From Allobaileyella intestinalis (GTDB lineage: Bacteria > Bacillota > Clostridia > Peptostreptococcales > Anaerovoracaceae): DNA of 64,000 bases. Position 1 is the stretch's first letter. Every line of letters starts with the position of its first letter. Shown piece by piece: positions 7,099 to 16,005 of the stretch. The DNA lies in assembly GCF_009695865.1 (NCBI RefSeq), contig NZ_VUNB01000001.1, forward strand, positions 1-64,000, written 5' to 3'. A program made the position numbers and the translations under genes. The notes beneath the pieces were generated by a model. That model saw nothing but the letters and a program-made list of their open reading frames with translations. It had not been told where the DNA came from and did no database searches.

Positions 7099-8109
7099 AT
7101 GAAAAGAAAAACGAAAATGGGAATCTTGCTGTGGGCAGCCGCAGTGATCATCTGCATGATAATAATATATGTGCTGCCTTCAGTAGCAGGAGTTTTTGAC
7201 AGATCCTATGTGGCACAATACGGCAGTGTAGATGTAACAGATGATGTAGATGCCTATATTGTAAGGGATGAAACTGTGTATACAGCTCCTTCCGGTGGCA
7301 CAATAAATCAGCTGGCCAAAGAGGGACAGCTGGTAAATGGTAATTCCCGGATAATAGAGATAACAGGAAAGGGCGACAGCAAGAAATCAGGATCATCTGA
7401 GAGCATCCTGAAGGCTCTTGGAAAAAAAGCAGAAAGTGCAGAGGAAGGTGTGGCCTCGGCTTCAGGATACGTAAGCTATTACATAGACGGGTCAGAAGGG
7501 AAGCTCACCACATCCAGAGCAGATAAGATCACGGAAAAATATCTTGATAAGTACGGGGACACCTCGGTGAAGAAATTCGGAACAGGTTCTGTGGCAAAGG
7601 GAGAACCTGTGTTCAAGATCGTCACAAACGGCGACTGGCTCGTTATCTTTTTTGTAGATAAAGACCAGAAGAATCATTACACTGAGGGAAGCAGCGTCAC
7701 CATGAGATTCCCTGATGAAAGCAACGACGTAACAGGCACCGTACGCTCCGTAACAAAGGACGGAAGCAAATACCGGGTGGCAATTGATTCCAACATGATG
7801 TTCAAGTCAATGCTAAGCAAAAGAAAGGTATCAGTTTCGGTGACCAATGCCAGCGCAGATGGAATTGTAGTTAAGTGCAGCAGCATTGTGAAGAAAAAAG
7901 GTCAGACCGGCGTCATCGTTAAGAACAAGGTGGGAAAGCTGATTTTCAAGCCGGTTATGATAAAGGCCGACAACGGAGAGGAAGCTGCCGTCTACCAGGA
8001 TCTGTACATGGACAGCGATGGTAATTTCCACAAAACGATGACAGTGTACGATGAAGTGCTGAAGAATCCGGGAAAAAACGAAATTAAAGAAGCCAGTGTT
8101 TTGAAATAA
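7099..8109 (+). CDS. HlyD-family membrane-anchored adaptor-like protein
   Basis: This 336-residue protein has one N-terminal transmembrane segment (about residues 9-30) and an extracellular portion with a lipoyl/biotinyl-like fold: DDVDAYIVRDETVYTAPSGG and the GQLVNG turn near residues 48-85 resemble the split barrel of HlyD/RND adaptors. No partner pump or ABC transporter is adjacent, so an export role is not shown. Proteins of this type recur between trmD and the yggS-sepF genes in Clostridia, which suggests an envelope or division-linked task. The ATG at 7099 follows a GGCGGA-like site. The exact function is not recognised. Confidence 0.7.
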   Translation: MKRKTKMGILLWAAAVIICMIIIYVLPSVAGVFDRSYVAQYGSVDVTDDVDAYIVRDETVYTAPSGGTINQLAKEGQLVNGNSRIIEITGKGDSKKSGSSESILKALGKKAESAEEGVASASGYVSYYIDGSEGKLTTSRADKITEKYLDKYGDTSVKKFGTGSVAKGEPVFKIVTNGDWLVIFFVDKDQKNHYTEGSSVTMRFPDESNDVTGTVRSVTKDGSKYRVAIDSNMMFKSMLSKRKVSVSVTNASADGIVVKCSSIVKKKGQTGVIVKNKVGKLIFKPVMIKADNGEEAAVYQDLYMDSDGNFHKTMTVYDEVLKNPGKNEIKEASVLK

Positions 8110-8130
8110 CACCAGAAGGGAAGTGCACAA

Positions 8131-8829
8131 ATGGGAGTAAGAGAGAATTATCTGGAAGTATTGAACAAGAAAAATCAGGCAGCATTAAGGGCCGGCAGAA
8201 ACCCAGAGGACATAACACTGATGGCAGTTACAAAGCTCCACACTGTGGATGAGATTAATGAAGCCATTGACGCAGGAGCTACGGATATAGGGGAAAACAA
8301 GGTCCAGGAACTGCTCAGCAAGTATGAGGATGTTAAGCCTGTAAGATGGCACCTTATAGGTCACCTGCAGACAAACAAGGTTAAACAGATCATAGACAAG
8401 GTAGTCATGATTCACTCAGTAGACTCTCTCCATCTGGCAGAAGAAATCAACAAGAGAGCCGGAAACGCCGGTCTGGTCATGGATATCCTCATAGAAATCA
8501 ACGTAGGAGAGGAAGAGACGAAGACAGGAATTCAGGCTGAGGAGCTTATGGATCTTGCAAAAGAAATTACAGATACCTGCGAGAACGTGCGGCTCAGAGG
8601 TGTTATGTGCATACCCCCTTATGGAGAGGATCCGGAAGTTTCCAGAAAGTATTTCAGAGAGACAAGAGAACTCTTTGAAAAATTACAGCAGCTGGGTCTT
8701 CCTGAAGACAGGGCTCTTATTGACACCCTTTCCATGGGAATGAGCGGAGATTATGAAACGGCCGTTGAAGAAGGTTCCACAATTGTGAGAGTGGGAAGCG
8801 CGATTTTTGGAAAAAGAAACTACAGATAA
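8131..8829 (+). CDS. YggS/PLPBP pyridoxal phosphate homeostasis protein
   Basis: This single-domain PLP-binding TIM-barrel protein buffers free pyridoxal phosphate and affects amino acid pools; no catalytic activity is established for the family. The PLP lysine lies in LMAVTKLHTVDEI near residue 35. GENKVQELLSKY, WHLIGHLQTNKVK, and the phosphate-binding GMSGDYETAVEEGSTIVRVG are all present. At 232 residues it is full length. AGAAGGGAAG precedes the ATG. It opens the conserved ylmE-sepF-yggT-divIVA division block. Confidence 0.95.
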   Translation: MGVRENYLEVLNKKNQAALRAGRNPEDITLMAVTKLHTVDEINEAIDAGATDIGENKVQELLSKYEDVKPVRWHLIGHLQTNKVKQIIDKVVMIHSVDSLHLAEEINKRAGNAGLVMDILIEINVGEEETKTGIQAEELMDLAKEITDTCENVRLRGVMCIPPYGEDPEVSRKYFRETRELFEKLQQLGLPEDRALIDTLSMGMSGDYETAVEEGSTIVRVGSAIFGKRNYR

Positions 8830-8935
8830 GAAATCTTACAGCAGTCCCGAAACCTGGCAACAGTCAGATGAATTTTTACATGAAGAAGATGGAGGGGTGA
8901 AACTGTGTGGAAATTTTGAAAATCCTTCCAATCAT

Positions 8936-8964
8936 ATATATTTTGCCGGGAATTACTGTATAAT
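8936..8964 (+). promoter_or_regulatory. Possible promoter for the sepF block
   Basis: A perfect -10 box TATAAT (8959-8964), preceded directly by TG, lies 85 bases before sepF. The -35 region 17 bases upstream (TATATT) is poor, so the call is tentative. Confidence 0.35.
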
Positions 8965-9048
8965 AAATATTAGATTGTCTGAGCCGGCATAAACCTGAGA
9001 CACCGGCTGACAGCAACACGTTCGTAACATGTGATGGAGGACGAAGAC

Positions 9049-9582
9049 ATGGGATTAAAAGGGATAATGAACACCGTTCTCGGAACTGACACCGAAGACG
9101 ATGAAATTGAAATAACAGAAGAAGAAATTGAAGAAGCAAAGGCAAGACTGAACAAGAAAGAGGCTCCGAAGCCAGCTGCTGAACAGAGAAACAAGGATAC
9201 TGGAGTAAAGGGAAATGCCCAGTACGAGCAGATTGCTCCTATGATTTCAAGGGGGCCTCAGGCAAAGAGAATGTCCATGAACGGATCAGGGCCTTTCAAG
9301 ATGCTGGTAATTGAACCGGCTAATTTTGACGAGTGCACAAAGCTGGTGGACAATCTTAAGTCCAGAAAGCCTGTTATAATCAATCTGGAGAGGGTGGAGA
9401 CAGACCTGGCCAGAAAGATGTTCGACTTCATGAGCGGCGCCACATACGCTCTTAACGGAAACGTTCAGAAGGTTACTTCAAATATTTTCATATTTGCCCC
9501 TGCAAATGTGGATATTGCGGCAAAAGTCAACAGAGAAAGCAATGATGCCGGATATGGAGATAACCGCAGCCCGTGGAGGTAG
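9049..9582 (+). CDS. sepF: Cell division protein SepF
   Basis: SepF polymerises into rings, binds the FtsZ C-terminal tail and anchors the Z ring to the membrane. The N-terminus MGLKGIMNTVLG is the amphipathic membrane-targeting helix; an acidic linker (about residues 15-50) follows; the globular domain begins near VIEPANFDECTKLVDNLKSR and includes VIINLERVETDLARKMFDFM. A GTG at 9031 is in frame, but the ATG at 9049 is preferred: GGAGG sits eight bases upstream and the membrane helix begins there. yggT follows six bases after the stop. Confidence 0.95.
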   Translation: MGLKGIMNTVLGTDTEDDEIEITEEEIEEAKARLNKKEAPKPAAEQRNKDTGVKGNAQYEQIAPMISRGPQAKRMSMNGSGPFKMLVIEPANFDECTKLVDNLKSRKPVIINLERVETDLARKMFDFMSGATYALNGNVQKVTSNIFIFAPANVDIAAKVNRESNDAGYGDNRSPWR

Positions 9583-9587
9583 GTTCC

Positions 9588-9869
9588 ATGGCGGTTATTC
9601 TGGCCAGGGCCGTTCACTGGTTCTGTGAGATACTGATTTTTCTGCTGGTTCTCAGAGCTCTGATGAGCTGGTTCGCAGGAAGCGGAAGTTCTCCTGTAAC
9701 ATCCATATACAGATTTGCTGTGGAGCTGACAGAGCCTATTGTGGCACCCATAAGAAAGGCTATGTCCAGGTTCAATACAGGAGCCCTGGATTTTTCAGTG
9801 CTGGTGGCATTTCTGCTGATTGAAGTGGTGGAAAGTCTGGTAATACGACTGATATTTTTGATTTTCTAA
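9588..9869 (+). CDS. YggT/YlmG family membrane protein
   Basis: This 93-residue protein has two hydrophobic helices (about residues 8-30 and 60-85) separated by the conserved block VELTEPIVAPIRKAM, diagnostic of the YggT family. Members are implicated in membrane and nucleoid distribution and division in bacteria and chloroplasts, but the molecular role is unclear. The ATG at 9588 is chosen over the GTG at 9573 because GGAGGT lies seven bases before it. It sits between sepF and divIVA, the usual order, although ylmH, common at this point, is absent. Confidence 0.9.
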   Translation: MAVILARAVHWFCEILIFLLVLRALMSWFAGSGSSPVTSIYRFAVELTEPIVAPIRKAMSRFNTGALDFSVLVAFLLIEVVESLVIRLIFLIF

Positions 9870-9936
9870 TAGATGTAACAATTTTGGCTGACCCGGCTGT
9901 TCCGGTGAAGCGCACGAAAGGTAAGGTAACGCACAA

Positions 9937-10632
9937 ATGATAATGCCGGTGGATATCGACAAGAAAGAATTCAGCAGAGATAAGAAGGGATACAACTCCA
10001 GAGAGGTAGATGAGTTCCTGGATCTTATCATAGTTGACTATGAGAAGGTTCTCACTGACAACAGGAACATGGCTCACAAGATCAAGTTCCTGGAGAAGCA
10101 GGTAAGTGAGGCTCAGAAGTCAGATACAGCTATGCTGGAAACACTGGAAACAGCCAAGAGACTCATGGCTGATATTTCAGCCAGTGCTGAGAGAAGAGCA
10201 GAGCTGATGATGAGAGATGCTGAGCTGGAAGCAGAGAACATGCTTCTGGAGGCAAAGACAACTGTCAGAAAGCTTAACGAGGAGCATCTGGTTCTCAAGA
10301 ATAAGGTTGAGAGACTGAGAGCAAACTACAGCAGAATGCTGAAGGATGAACTGGCAGCTCTGGAGCAGGATGATTACGGCCTTCTGCCTGATATTGACAG
10401 AAGCGATATTCCTGACATCGAGCAGGAGCTGGGACCTCAGGCAGAAACTGCAAAGGAACCTGTGAACCAGGATACACTGGTTATCAGAAGAAAGAGCGAC
10501 GACACACTGGCTGCTCCGGATCAGTCTGATTCCGCTCCAAAGAAGATGGCTACAGTATCCGATCTGTCTGAAAGCCTGAAGCAGATTGCCAGCGAGAAGA
10601 CAAAGATCGACGACACCATCATTCTGAAGTAG
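9937..10632 (+). CDS. divIVA: DivIVA-domain cell division/polarity protein
   Basis: DivIVA proteins bind negatively curved membrane at septa and poles and recruit partners. The N-terminal domain PVDIDKKEFSRDKKGYNSRE (about residues 4-23) carries the membrane-binding loop, followed by VDEFLDLIIVDYEKVL and a long coiled coil (about 35-150). The C-terminal third (about 150-231) is acidic and probably disordered. Two in-frame ATGs (9937, 9943) are possible; an AAGGTAAGG site lies upstream. The gene is co-directional with sepF and yggT. Confidence 0.93.
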   Translation: MIMPVDIDKKEFSRDKKGYNSREVDEFLDLIIVDYEKVLTDNRNMAHKIKFLEKQVSEAQKSDTAMLETLETAKRLMADISASAERRAELMMRDAELEAENMLLEAKTTVRKLNEEHLVLKNKVERLRANYSRMLKDELAALEQDDYGLLPDIDRSDIPDIEQELGPQAETAKEPVNQDTLVIRRKSDDTLAAPDQSDSAPKKMATVSDLSESLKQIASEKTKIDDTIILK

Positions 10633-10639
10633 AGCAGGG

Positions 10640-11173
10640 ATGATCGCAGGACTTATTTGCCTGATCATTGCTGCTGATCAGCTGGTGAAATATATAATAA
10701 GATGCGATTTCCAGGAAGGAGAGACGCTCCCCGTCATACAGGACGTGTTCCATATCACGTATGTGAGGAACAGGGGAGCGGCTTTTAGTATGTTCCAGAA
10801 TCAGCCCTTCATCACCATACTGATTCCGGTAATATTCATGGTGGCCTGCCTCGTGTTCCTGATCTGGGCAAGGAAGAACCATGAGAGCAGACTTCAGCAG
10901 GTGGCTGTGGCCATGATTCTGGCCGGGGGAACTGGAAATCTTATTGACAGAATAGTCCTTGGATATGTGACAGATATGTTCGACTTCAGGGTTTTTCCGG
11001 TGTTTAATGTGGCCGACATGGCTGTTACAGGAGGCTGCGCCCTGCTCCTGATTTACTTTGTGTTTTTCGAGGAGAAAAAGACTTCCGGTTCAGGTGGTGA
11101 CAGGAACCGCCGGGAGAACACTGATATCAAGAAAGACCAATCTGAACAGAAAGGGGGAGATGGAGATGAGTGA
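10640..11173 (+). CDS. lspA: Lipoprotein signal peptidase LspA
   Basis: LspA is the membrane aspartic protease that removes signal peptides from diacylglyceryl-modified prolipoproteins. The 177-residue protein has four hydrophobic helices, the N-terminal AADQLVKYII motif, VRNRGAAFSMF, and the two catalytic aspartates in GGTGNLIDRIVLGYVTD and FNVADMAV. The C-terminal 35 residues are charged and longer than usual. It starts seven bases after divIVA and overlaps rluD by 8 nt. Confidence 0.95.
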   Translation: MIAGLICLIIAADQLVKYIIRCDFQEGETLPVIQDVFHITYVRNRGAAFSMFQNQPFITILIPVIFMVACLVFLIWARKNHESRLQQVAVAMILAGGTGNLIDRIVLGYVTDMFDFRVFPVFNVADMAVTGGCALLLIYFVFFEEKKTSGSGGDRNRRENTDIKKDQSEQKGGDGDE

Positions 11174-12110
11174 AATCAGAACTCTGAAAGCTTCAGATGA
11201 AAATTCAGGGCTCAGGCTGGATGCCTTTATCCCCAAGGCAGATGACACCATTTCCCGGAACTTCGCCCAGATCCTCATCTCTCAGGGAGCCGTAACCGTA
11301 AACGGAACCCCGGAACTGTCAAAGAAGAAAAAGATTTTTCCAGGAGACACAGTAACTCTTGAACTTCCAGATCCGGAGCCTCTGGAAGCTGAGCCTCAGA
11401 ACATACCCATAGAAATCGTCTACGAAGACCAGGACCTGATCGTTGTAAACAAGCCTCAGGGCATGGTGGTCCATCCGGCGCCGGGAAATCCTGACGGAAC
11501 CCTGGTAAACGCCTTGCTTTACCATTGCGGCAACAGCCTGTCTTCAATAAACGGTGTGATAAGGCCCGGGATAGTCCACAGAATCGACAAGGACACAAGC
11601 GGCCTTCTCATGGCTGCAAAAAACGACCAGGCCCACGAATCTCTGGCTCTCCAGCTCAGGGAACACTCGGTGACCAGAAGGTATACGGCCCTGGTTTTTG
11701 ACAACATTCAGCAGGATTCTCTCACAATTGACCAGCCTATCGGAAGAGATTACAACAACAGGATGAAGCGGTGTGTGGGAGGAAGCAACATGAAGGAGGC
11801 TGTAACCCACGTCAGGGTGCTGGAGCGCTTCGGAGGGTACACTCTGGTGTCCTGTGTTCTGGAAACAGGAAGGACCCACCAGATAAGGGTTCACATGTCT
11901 TATATAAAACATCCTCTGGTAGGTGATCCACTTTACGGCCCGAAGAACAGAAAGGTACCCTTCCAAACCAGCGGGCAGATGCTTCATGCGGGAGTTCTGG
12001 GTTTCGTCCATCCACGGACTGGTGAATACATGGAATTTTCCGTGCCCATTCCGGAGGAGTTTCAGAAGGCGGTGGATGTTCTGGAAAAAAAGAAGACCGG
12101 CGGGAGATAG
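11166..12110 (+). CDS. RluA-family pseudouridine synthase (RluD-like)
   Basis: The enzyme isomerises uridines in RNA, in this subfamily usually 23S rRNA helix 69 or related sites. An S4 RNA-binding domain (GLRLDAFIPKADDTISRNFA, about residues 17-75) precedes the catalytic domain with HRIDKDTSGLLMAAK, whose second aspartate lies in the RxDxxTSG motif. GRTHQIRVHMSYIKHPLVGD is the family C-terminal signature. The frame is open far upstream; the ATG at 11166 is selected because GGGGGAG precedes it by seven bases. The 314-residue length is normal. It overlaps the end of lspA, implying translational coupling. Confidence 0.92.
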   Translation: MSEIRTLKASDENSGLRLDAFIPKADDTISRNFAQILISQGAVTVNGTPELSKKKKIFPGDTVTLELPDPEPLEAEPQNIPIEIVYEDQDLIVVNKPQGMVVHPAPGNPDGTLVNALLYHCGNSLSSINGVIRPGIVHRIDKDTSGLLMAAKNDQAHESLALQLREHSVTRRYTALVFDNIQQDSLTIDQPIGRDYNNRMKRCVGGSNMKEAVTHVRVLERFGGYTLVSCVLETGRTHQIRVHMSYIKHPLVGDPLYGPKNRKVPFQTSGQMLHAGVLGFVHPRTGEYMEFSVPIPEEFQKAVDVLEKKKTGGR

Positions 12111-12185
12111 GCTTCGGACTGCTGCGAGGGGAAACTGAACGGACAATGAAATCGTTTTTTTTGAAAGGAAGATGCAGCGCCTCTA

Positions 12186-12911
12186 ATGGAAAAGAAAAAA
12201 ACCAGAAAAAACAGAAAATCTTACGGTCCAAAGAACAGGCCAGAGGGAAATAATTTTTCCAAATCGAAGAAGACCGGCGGAAAGAGGCAGGAAGCTGAGG
12301 GACGGACACCGGCCAGAAAAGTCACGGTGAAGCCTGGCCCTATGCTGTATCCACTGCCTTCAGTTATGGTGAGCTGCGGCACAATGGAAAACAGCAACAT
12401 CATCACTGTAGGGTGGACTGGAATAGTGAACACAGATCCTCCAATGACATACGTTTCAATAAGAAAATCAAGGTTCTCTCACCAGATAATCAGAGAAACC
12501 GGGGAATTTGTCATCAATCTGACCTCTGCAGATCTTACAAGATGGTGCGATTACTGCGGTGTTAAATCCGGCAGGAATGTGGACAAGTTCAAGGAAACAG
12601 GTCTGACAAAGGAGAAATGACAGGTGGTCAGGGCTCCCATGATAGCTGAATCACCTCTCAGCCTTGAGTGCGTCGTTAAAGAGGTGAAAGAGCTTCCAAG
12701 CCACGACATGTTCCTGGCTGAAATTGTATCAGTTCACATTGATGAAAGACTTATCGACGAAAAGGGTAAATACCAGTTCGAGAACATGGACCTTACGGCC
12801 TACTGCCACGGCGAATATTTTTCACTGAACAGGAAACCTCTGGGTTTCTTCGGTTATTCGGTAATGAAGCCTAAGACCAGGAAAAAACTGAAGGGAAAGA
12901 GAAGACCCTGA
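12186..12911 (+). pseudogene. Flavin reductase-like protein split by an in-frame TGA
   Basis: Two segments in the same reading frame together make one flavin-reductase-like (FMN-binding split barrel) protein. The first, 12186-12620, has a basic low-complexity N-terminus and then PMLYPLPSVMVSCGTMENSN, VGWTGIVNTDPPMTYVSIRK and EFVINLTSADLTRWCDYCGV. The second, 12621-12911, continues with PMIAESPLSLECVVKEVKEL and LTAYCHGEYFSLNRKPLGFF. They are joined by a TGA at 12618-12620 at a poorly conserved position, with no frame change. A nonsense mutation is the simplest reading. AAAGGAG at 12608-12614 could reinitiate at a GTG at 12624, so two coupled fragments cannot be excluded. Family members bind FMN and reduce flavin with NAD(P)H. 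Confidence 0.75.
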
Positions 12912-12956
12912 GGAAAGGCTCTGAGGATAGCTTAAGAGCTTCATGAGATTATACAA

Positions 12957-13010
12957 AACAGGCAGACTGCCTCTCCATTTCGGTGAGCTGTCTGTCTGTT
13001 CTTGTTTTTT
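12957..13010 (+). terminator. Terminator between the flavin reductase remnant and rqcH
   Basis: AACAGGCAGAC (12957-12967) pairs with GTCTGTCTGTT (12990-13000), one G-T pair, followed by CTTGTTTTTT. It lies between two convergent genes. The loop is long, about 22 bases. Confidence 0.65.
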
Positions 13011-13016
13011 GTTCTG

Positions 13017-14726
13017 TTAATCTGCCTTGGTATCTGTGGTATCAGGCAGTTTCGGGTTAACGTAAACTGTGGTGTTGTGGGTGAAAATCACCATTCCCGG
13101 CTTTGCACCTGCCGGTTTCTTTACGTGGCGGACGGGAACGAAGTCCACGGCAACGTTTTCTGACTCCCGGGCCTTGCTGTGCCATGCAGCAGCCGAGGCA
13201 GCTGCATAAATGGTTTCAGCCGGAACATCGTCGGCAGTCTGTCCCGGTTCCAGTGGCAGGATAACGTGGGACCCTGGAATGTCCTTAGTATGGAACCAGA
13301 GGTCGTTCTTTGAGGCGTGCTTCGTTGTTAGCCAGTCGTTTTCCTTGTTGTTTCTGCCTACAAGGATAGTTTCTCCAGAAGGAAGCTGGTATTTCAACGG
13401 GGCCATCTTCGCCTTAGGCCTTTTGATTCCCGCCTTCTTCCGGGCTCTTACATAACCGGTTTCAGTAAGTTCCTCCCGGATCTGGTCCAGCTGCTCCTCA
13501 GAGTCAGCCCGCTGGATGTTCAGCAGGACGGAGTTCAGATACTGAATATCGCTGTCAGTTTCCTCCAGCTGGCTCTGCTTTTCATGGATGGCAGTGTGAG
13601 CTTTGCTGTACTTCTTGAAATAGTGCTGAGCATTTCTGGATGGAGACAGCTTTGGGCTGAGAGGTATGGTTACCGGCTCGTTTGTGTAGTAATTGATTAC
13701 CTGGGCTGTCTCAGATCCTTGTTTTATATTGTGGAGATTTGCAGTGATCAGTTCGCCGTAAAGCCGGTATTTCTGGGAATTCCTGGCTCTCAGAAGGTCC
13801 TCCTCAAGACGCTGCTTCTTAAGCTGGGCCTTGTCCAGAGCGGCTTTTACAGTTCGCTGAAGAGGAACAGACTTCTGCTTCACCATGTTGCTGCTTGCCC
13901 GGTGAGAGAAGTAATACTCCGCAGCGCTGCTGAGATCAGGAAAAATTTTTTCCTCAAGGCCTGAGTATTCCCCAAGTGGACAAAGGTGAAACTCCCGGGG
14001 GCCTGATTTCTCATCAACATACACAACGGCTTCCGGATGATCTGACTGGGCCCTCTGTATTATCTGGTTAATTTCAGATACGGGAGAAGGGGCAGCTGCC
14101 AGCTCCCTGGCCATTGCCGGAGAAATGCCCCCTATGTGATCCAGAAGATACCTGCTGTTAACCTGGTCAGGCATAGGAACCAGTGACGGGTCTTCTGCCC
14201 ACTGGCGGAAAGGAATCTTTTCCTGTGCAGGAGGATACTTGTAGACAATTCCGGGAAGAAGCTGCCGGTATCTGTTTACGTCGATGGATATGTGTTTGAT
14301 GCAGTCCAGAATCTTTCCTGACTCCAGATCAATAAGGCAGATGTTGCTGTGTTTGCCCATGATCTCAAAAATGAGCCTTCTGGAAACATCGAACCCCATC
14401 TCTGTCTGGGCCTCCAGATCTATTTCCAGGATTCTTTCAGAATCCTTCTGGTGCACGTCCATTATTCTGGCTCCCTGTATGTATTTTCTCAGGAGCATGC
14501 AGAAATTTGGAGGAGTTACCGGGTTTCTGTATTTCTCATTTGTGAGGCACACTCTGGCGGACTGACTGCCGCAGGAGCCTATTAGTCTGTAGTTGCCGTT
14601 CCTGGTGTGGACCTGGAGAATCAGATCCTCCGGAGAAGGCTGGTATATTTTATCTATCTTACCTGTGGTCAGGATCCGGGACAGTTCACCGGCCATACCC
14701 ATGGTAAATATTCCGTCAAAAGCCAT
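13017..14726 (-). CDS. rqcH: Ribosome quality control protein RqcH (Rqc2/NFACT family)
   Basis: RqcH binds stalled 50S-peptidyl-tRNA complexes and directs C-terminal alanine tailing, marking the nascent chain for proteolysis; older annotations call the family fibronectin-binding. The 569 residues show the NFACT-N domain (MAFDGIFTMGMAGELS, RRLIFEIMGKHSNICLID), a helix-hairpin-helix region, a coiled-coil middle, and the NFACT-R domain with ETILVGRNNKENDWLTTKHA and DLWFHTKDIPGSHVIL. The start is supported by AAAGGGA before the ATG. It is transcribed away from yicC, from a promoter at 14827-14855. Confidence 0.94.
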   Translation of the reverse strand: MAFDGIFTMGMAGELSRILTTGKIDKIYQPSPEDLILQVHTRNGNYRLIGSCGSQSARVCLTNEKYRNPVTPPNFCMLLRKYIQGARIMDVHQKDSERILEIDLEAQTEMGFDVSRRLIFEIMGKHSNICLIDLESGKILDCIKHISIDVNRYRQLLPGIVYKYPPAQEKIPFRQWAEDPSLVPMPDQVNSRYLLDHIGGISPAMARELAAAPSPVSEINQIIQRAQSDHPEAVVYVDEKSGPREFHLCPLGEYSGLEEKIFPDLSSAAEYYFSHRASSNMVKQKSVPLQRTVKAALDKAQLKKQRLEEDLLRARNSQKYRLYGELITANLHNIKQGSETAQVINYYTNEPVTIPLSPKLSPSRNAQHYFKKYSKAHTAIHEKQSQLEETDSDIQYLNSVLLNIQRADSEEQLDQIREELTETGYVRARKKAGIKRPKAKMAPLKYQLPSGETILVGRNNKENDWLTTKHASKNDLWFHTKDIPGSHVILPLEPGQTADDVPAETIYAAASAAAWHSKARESENVAVDFVPVRHVKKPAGAKPGMVIFTHNTTVYVNPKLPDTTDTKAD

Positions 14727-14746
14727 AATTCCCTTTCTGGCAAAAC

Positions 14747-14890
14747 TGGTTTCAAAGTGGACAATTACAGGTCCTGCCCATGTATTGTCCCTTTGAAGCC
14801 GGTCGCCTCTTTACAAAATCCCTACTACTATATCATCAGAAACGGTGATTTTCAACGAAAGGCCCGCTGTTAACTGTGGTTTCAAAGTGG
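14747..14890. repeat. 14-bp repeated motif flanking the rqcH promoter
   Basis: TGGTTTCAAAGTGG occurs perfectly at 14747-14760 and at 14877-14890, 130 bases apart. An imperfect inverted copy (CCCTTTGAAGCC) lies near 14789-14800. The copies bracket the rqcH promoter, and the distal one touches a TAAAAT box that could serve yicC. This arrangement suggests an operator set, but no regulator is identified. Confidence 0.55.
14827..14855 (-). promoter_or_regulatory. Promoter for rqcH
   Basis: On the minus strand TTGAAA (14855-14850) is followed after 17 bases by TATAGT (14832-14827), a good sigma-A promoter about 100 bases upstream of the rqcH start. Confidence 0.65.
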
Positions 14891-14987
14891 TAAAATACAA
14901 AGGTATGGCGCCGCATAGATTAGGAGAAAGCAGGCGCCTGTCATGCATAAATATTACGAGACTGTTAAGTTAAAGAGGTACAGATTT

Positions 14988-15884
14988 ATGATCAGCAGTA
15001 TGACGGGATTCGGAAGAGGAGAGTACATTGATGACAGCAGAAGCATTACCGCAGAAATGAAGGGAGTGAACCACAGATACTGCGATGTATATGTAAAGAT
15101 GCCTAAGAAATATGCCTTTGCAGAGGAGAAGATCAGAAGCACTGTAAAGGAAAGGCTCAAGAGGGGAAAAATCGAAGTGACGATTACAGTTGATGATTTC
15201 AACCAGTCCTCCGGTGACATCCGGGTCAACATGGCCACTGCAAAGCAGTATTACAGCGCCCTCTCTCAACTGCAGGACGCCTTCGGCTTCGGAACGGAAG
15301 GTAATGGAGGAATGTCTCTGAAGCTGCTGGCGGAAATGCCAGATGTCATCAAGTGCATGCCTGTAAAAGAAGACGAAGATCTTGTTACATCCCAGATAAT
15401 GACAGCCGTCAACATGGCTGTGGATGGGATGATGCAGATGAGGAAAACAGAGGGAAAGAAGCTTGCAGAGGATATACTGAAAAGAGCAGAAATCATCAGC
15501 AATATCAGGGCTCAGATAGTTGAAAGAGCCCCTATGGTTAAAAGCGACTATAAGGACAAGATGAAGGCTAGAATAAGCGAACTGCTGGGCAGCGACGTTC
15601 AAATTCCAGAGGAAAGAATACTGGTGGAGGCAGCTGTATTTGCAGACAAGGCGGACATAACTGAAGAACTGGTGCGCCTGGACAGCCACATTAATCAGCT
15701 TAAAGAGTTCGTAGAAGATGACAGCCAGGCCATAGGAAAGAAAATAGACTTCCTGGTTCAGGAGATGAACAGGGAAGCCAACACCATAGGTTCCAAGTCC
15801 AACGACACGAAGATTACGGCCCTGATGATCGATCTTAAAGCTGAAATAGAGAAAATCAGGGAACAGGTACAGAATATAGCATAG
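14988..15884 (+). CDS. YicC family endoribonuclease-like protein
   Basis: YicC family proteins are toroidal RNA-cleaving endoribonucleases implicated in small-RNA turnover. The 298-residue form starting at 14988 opens with the invariant MISSMTGFGRGEY and has VNHRYCDVYVKMPKKYAFAE and the C-terminal signature KIDFLVQEMNREANTIGSKS. An upstream ATG at 14943 is in frame, but AGAGGT eight bases before 14988 and the family N-terminus favour the later start. It lies upstream of gmk and rpoZ, the usual neighbourhood; remA, often between yicC and gmk, is missing. Confidence 0.93.
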   Translation: MISSMTGFGRGEYIDDSRSITAEMKGVNHRYCDVYVKMPKKYAFAEEKIRSTVKERLKRGKIEVTITVDDFNQSSGDIRVNMATAKQYYSALSQLQDAFGFGTEGNGGMSLKLLAEMPDVIKCMPVKEDEDLVTSQIMTAVNMAVDGMMQMRKTEGKKLAEDILKRAEIISNIRAQIVERAPMVKSDYKDKMKARISELLGSDVQIPEERILVEAAVFADKADITEELVRLDSHINQLKEFVEDDSQAIGKKIDFLVQEMNREANTIGSKSNDTKITALMIDLKAEIEKIREQVQNIA

Positions 15885-15950
15885 GAACGAAACCCCTGAA
15901 ATACTGGGCATAAGAATGAAAGGGAGTCTTTGGAAAAACATTGCAGAACC

Positions 15951-15980
15951 TTGAAGGATAGCGGGTTTCTGTGATAAAAT
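15951..15980 (+). promoter_or_regulatory. Promoter for gmk-rpoZ
   Basis: TTGAAG (15951-15956), an 18-base spacer and TAAAAT (15975-15980) lie 26 bases before the gmk start. Spacing is one base over the optimum. Confidence 0.55.
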
Positions 15981-16005
15981 ATCTAGTCACAGAAAGGAAT
16001 CAGTT

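Noticed and set aside
12618..12620. TGA as a selenocysteine codon
   Set aside because: The position falls in a variable segment of the flavin-reductase family, not at a redox cysteine, and no clear SECIS-like hairpin follows immediately.
14970..15941. 323-codon frame antisense to yicC
   Set aside because: YicC on the plus strand is well conserved along its whole length; the antisense product has no family features.
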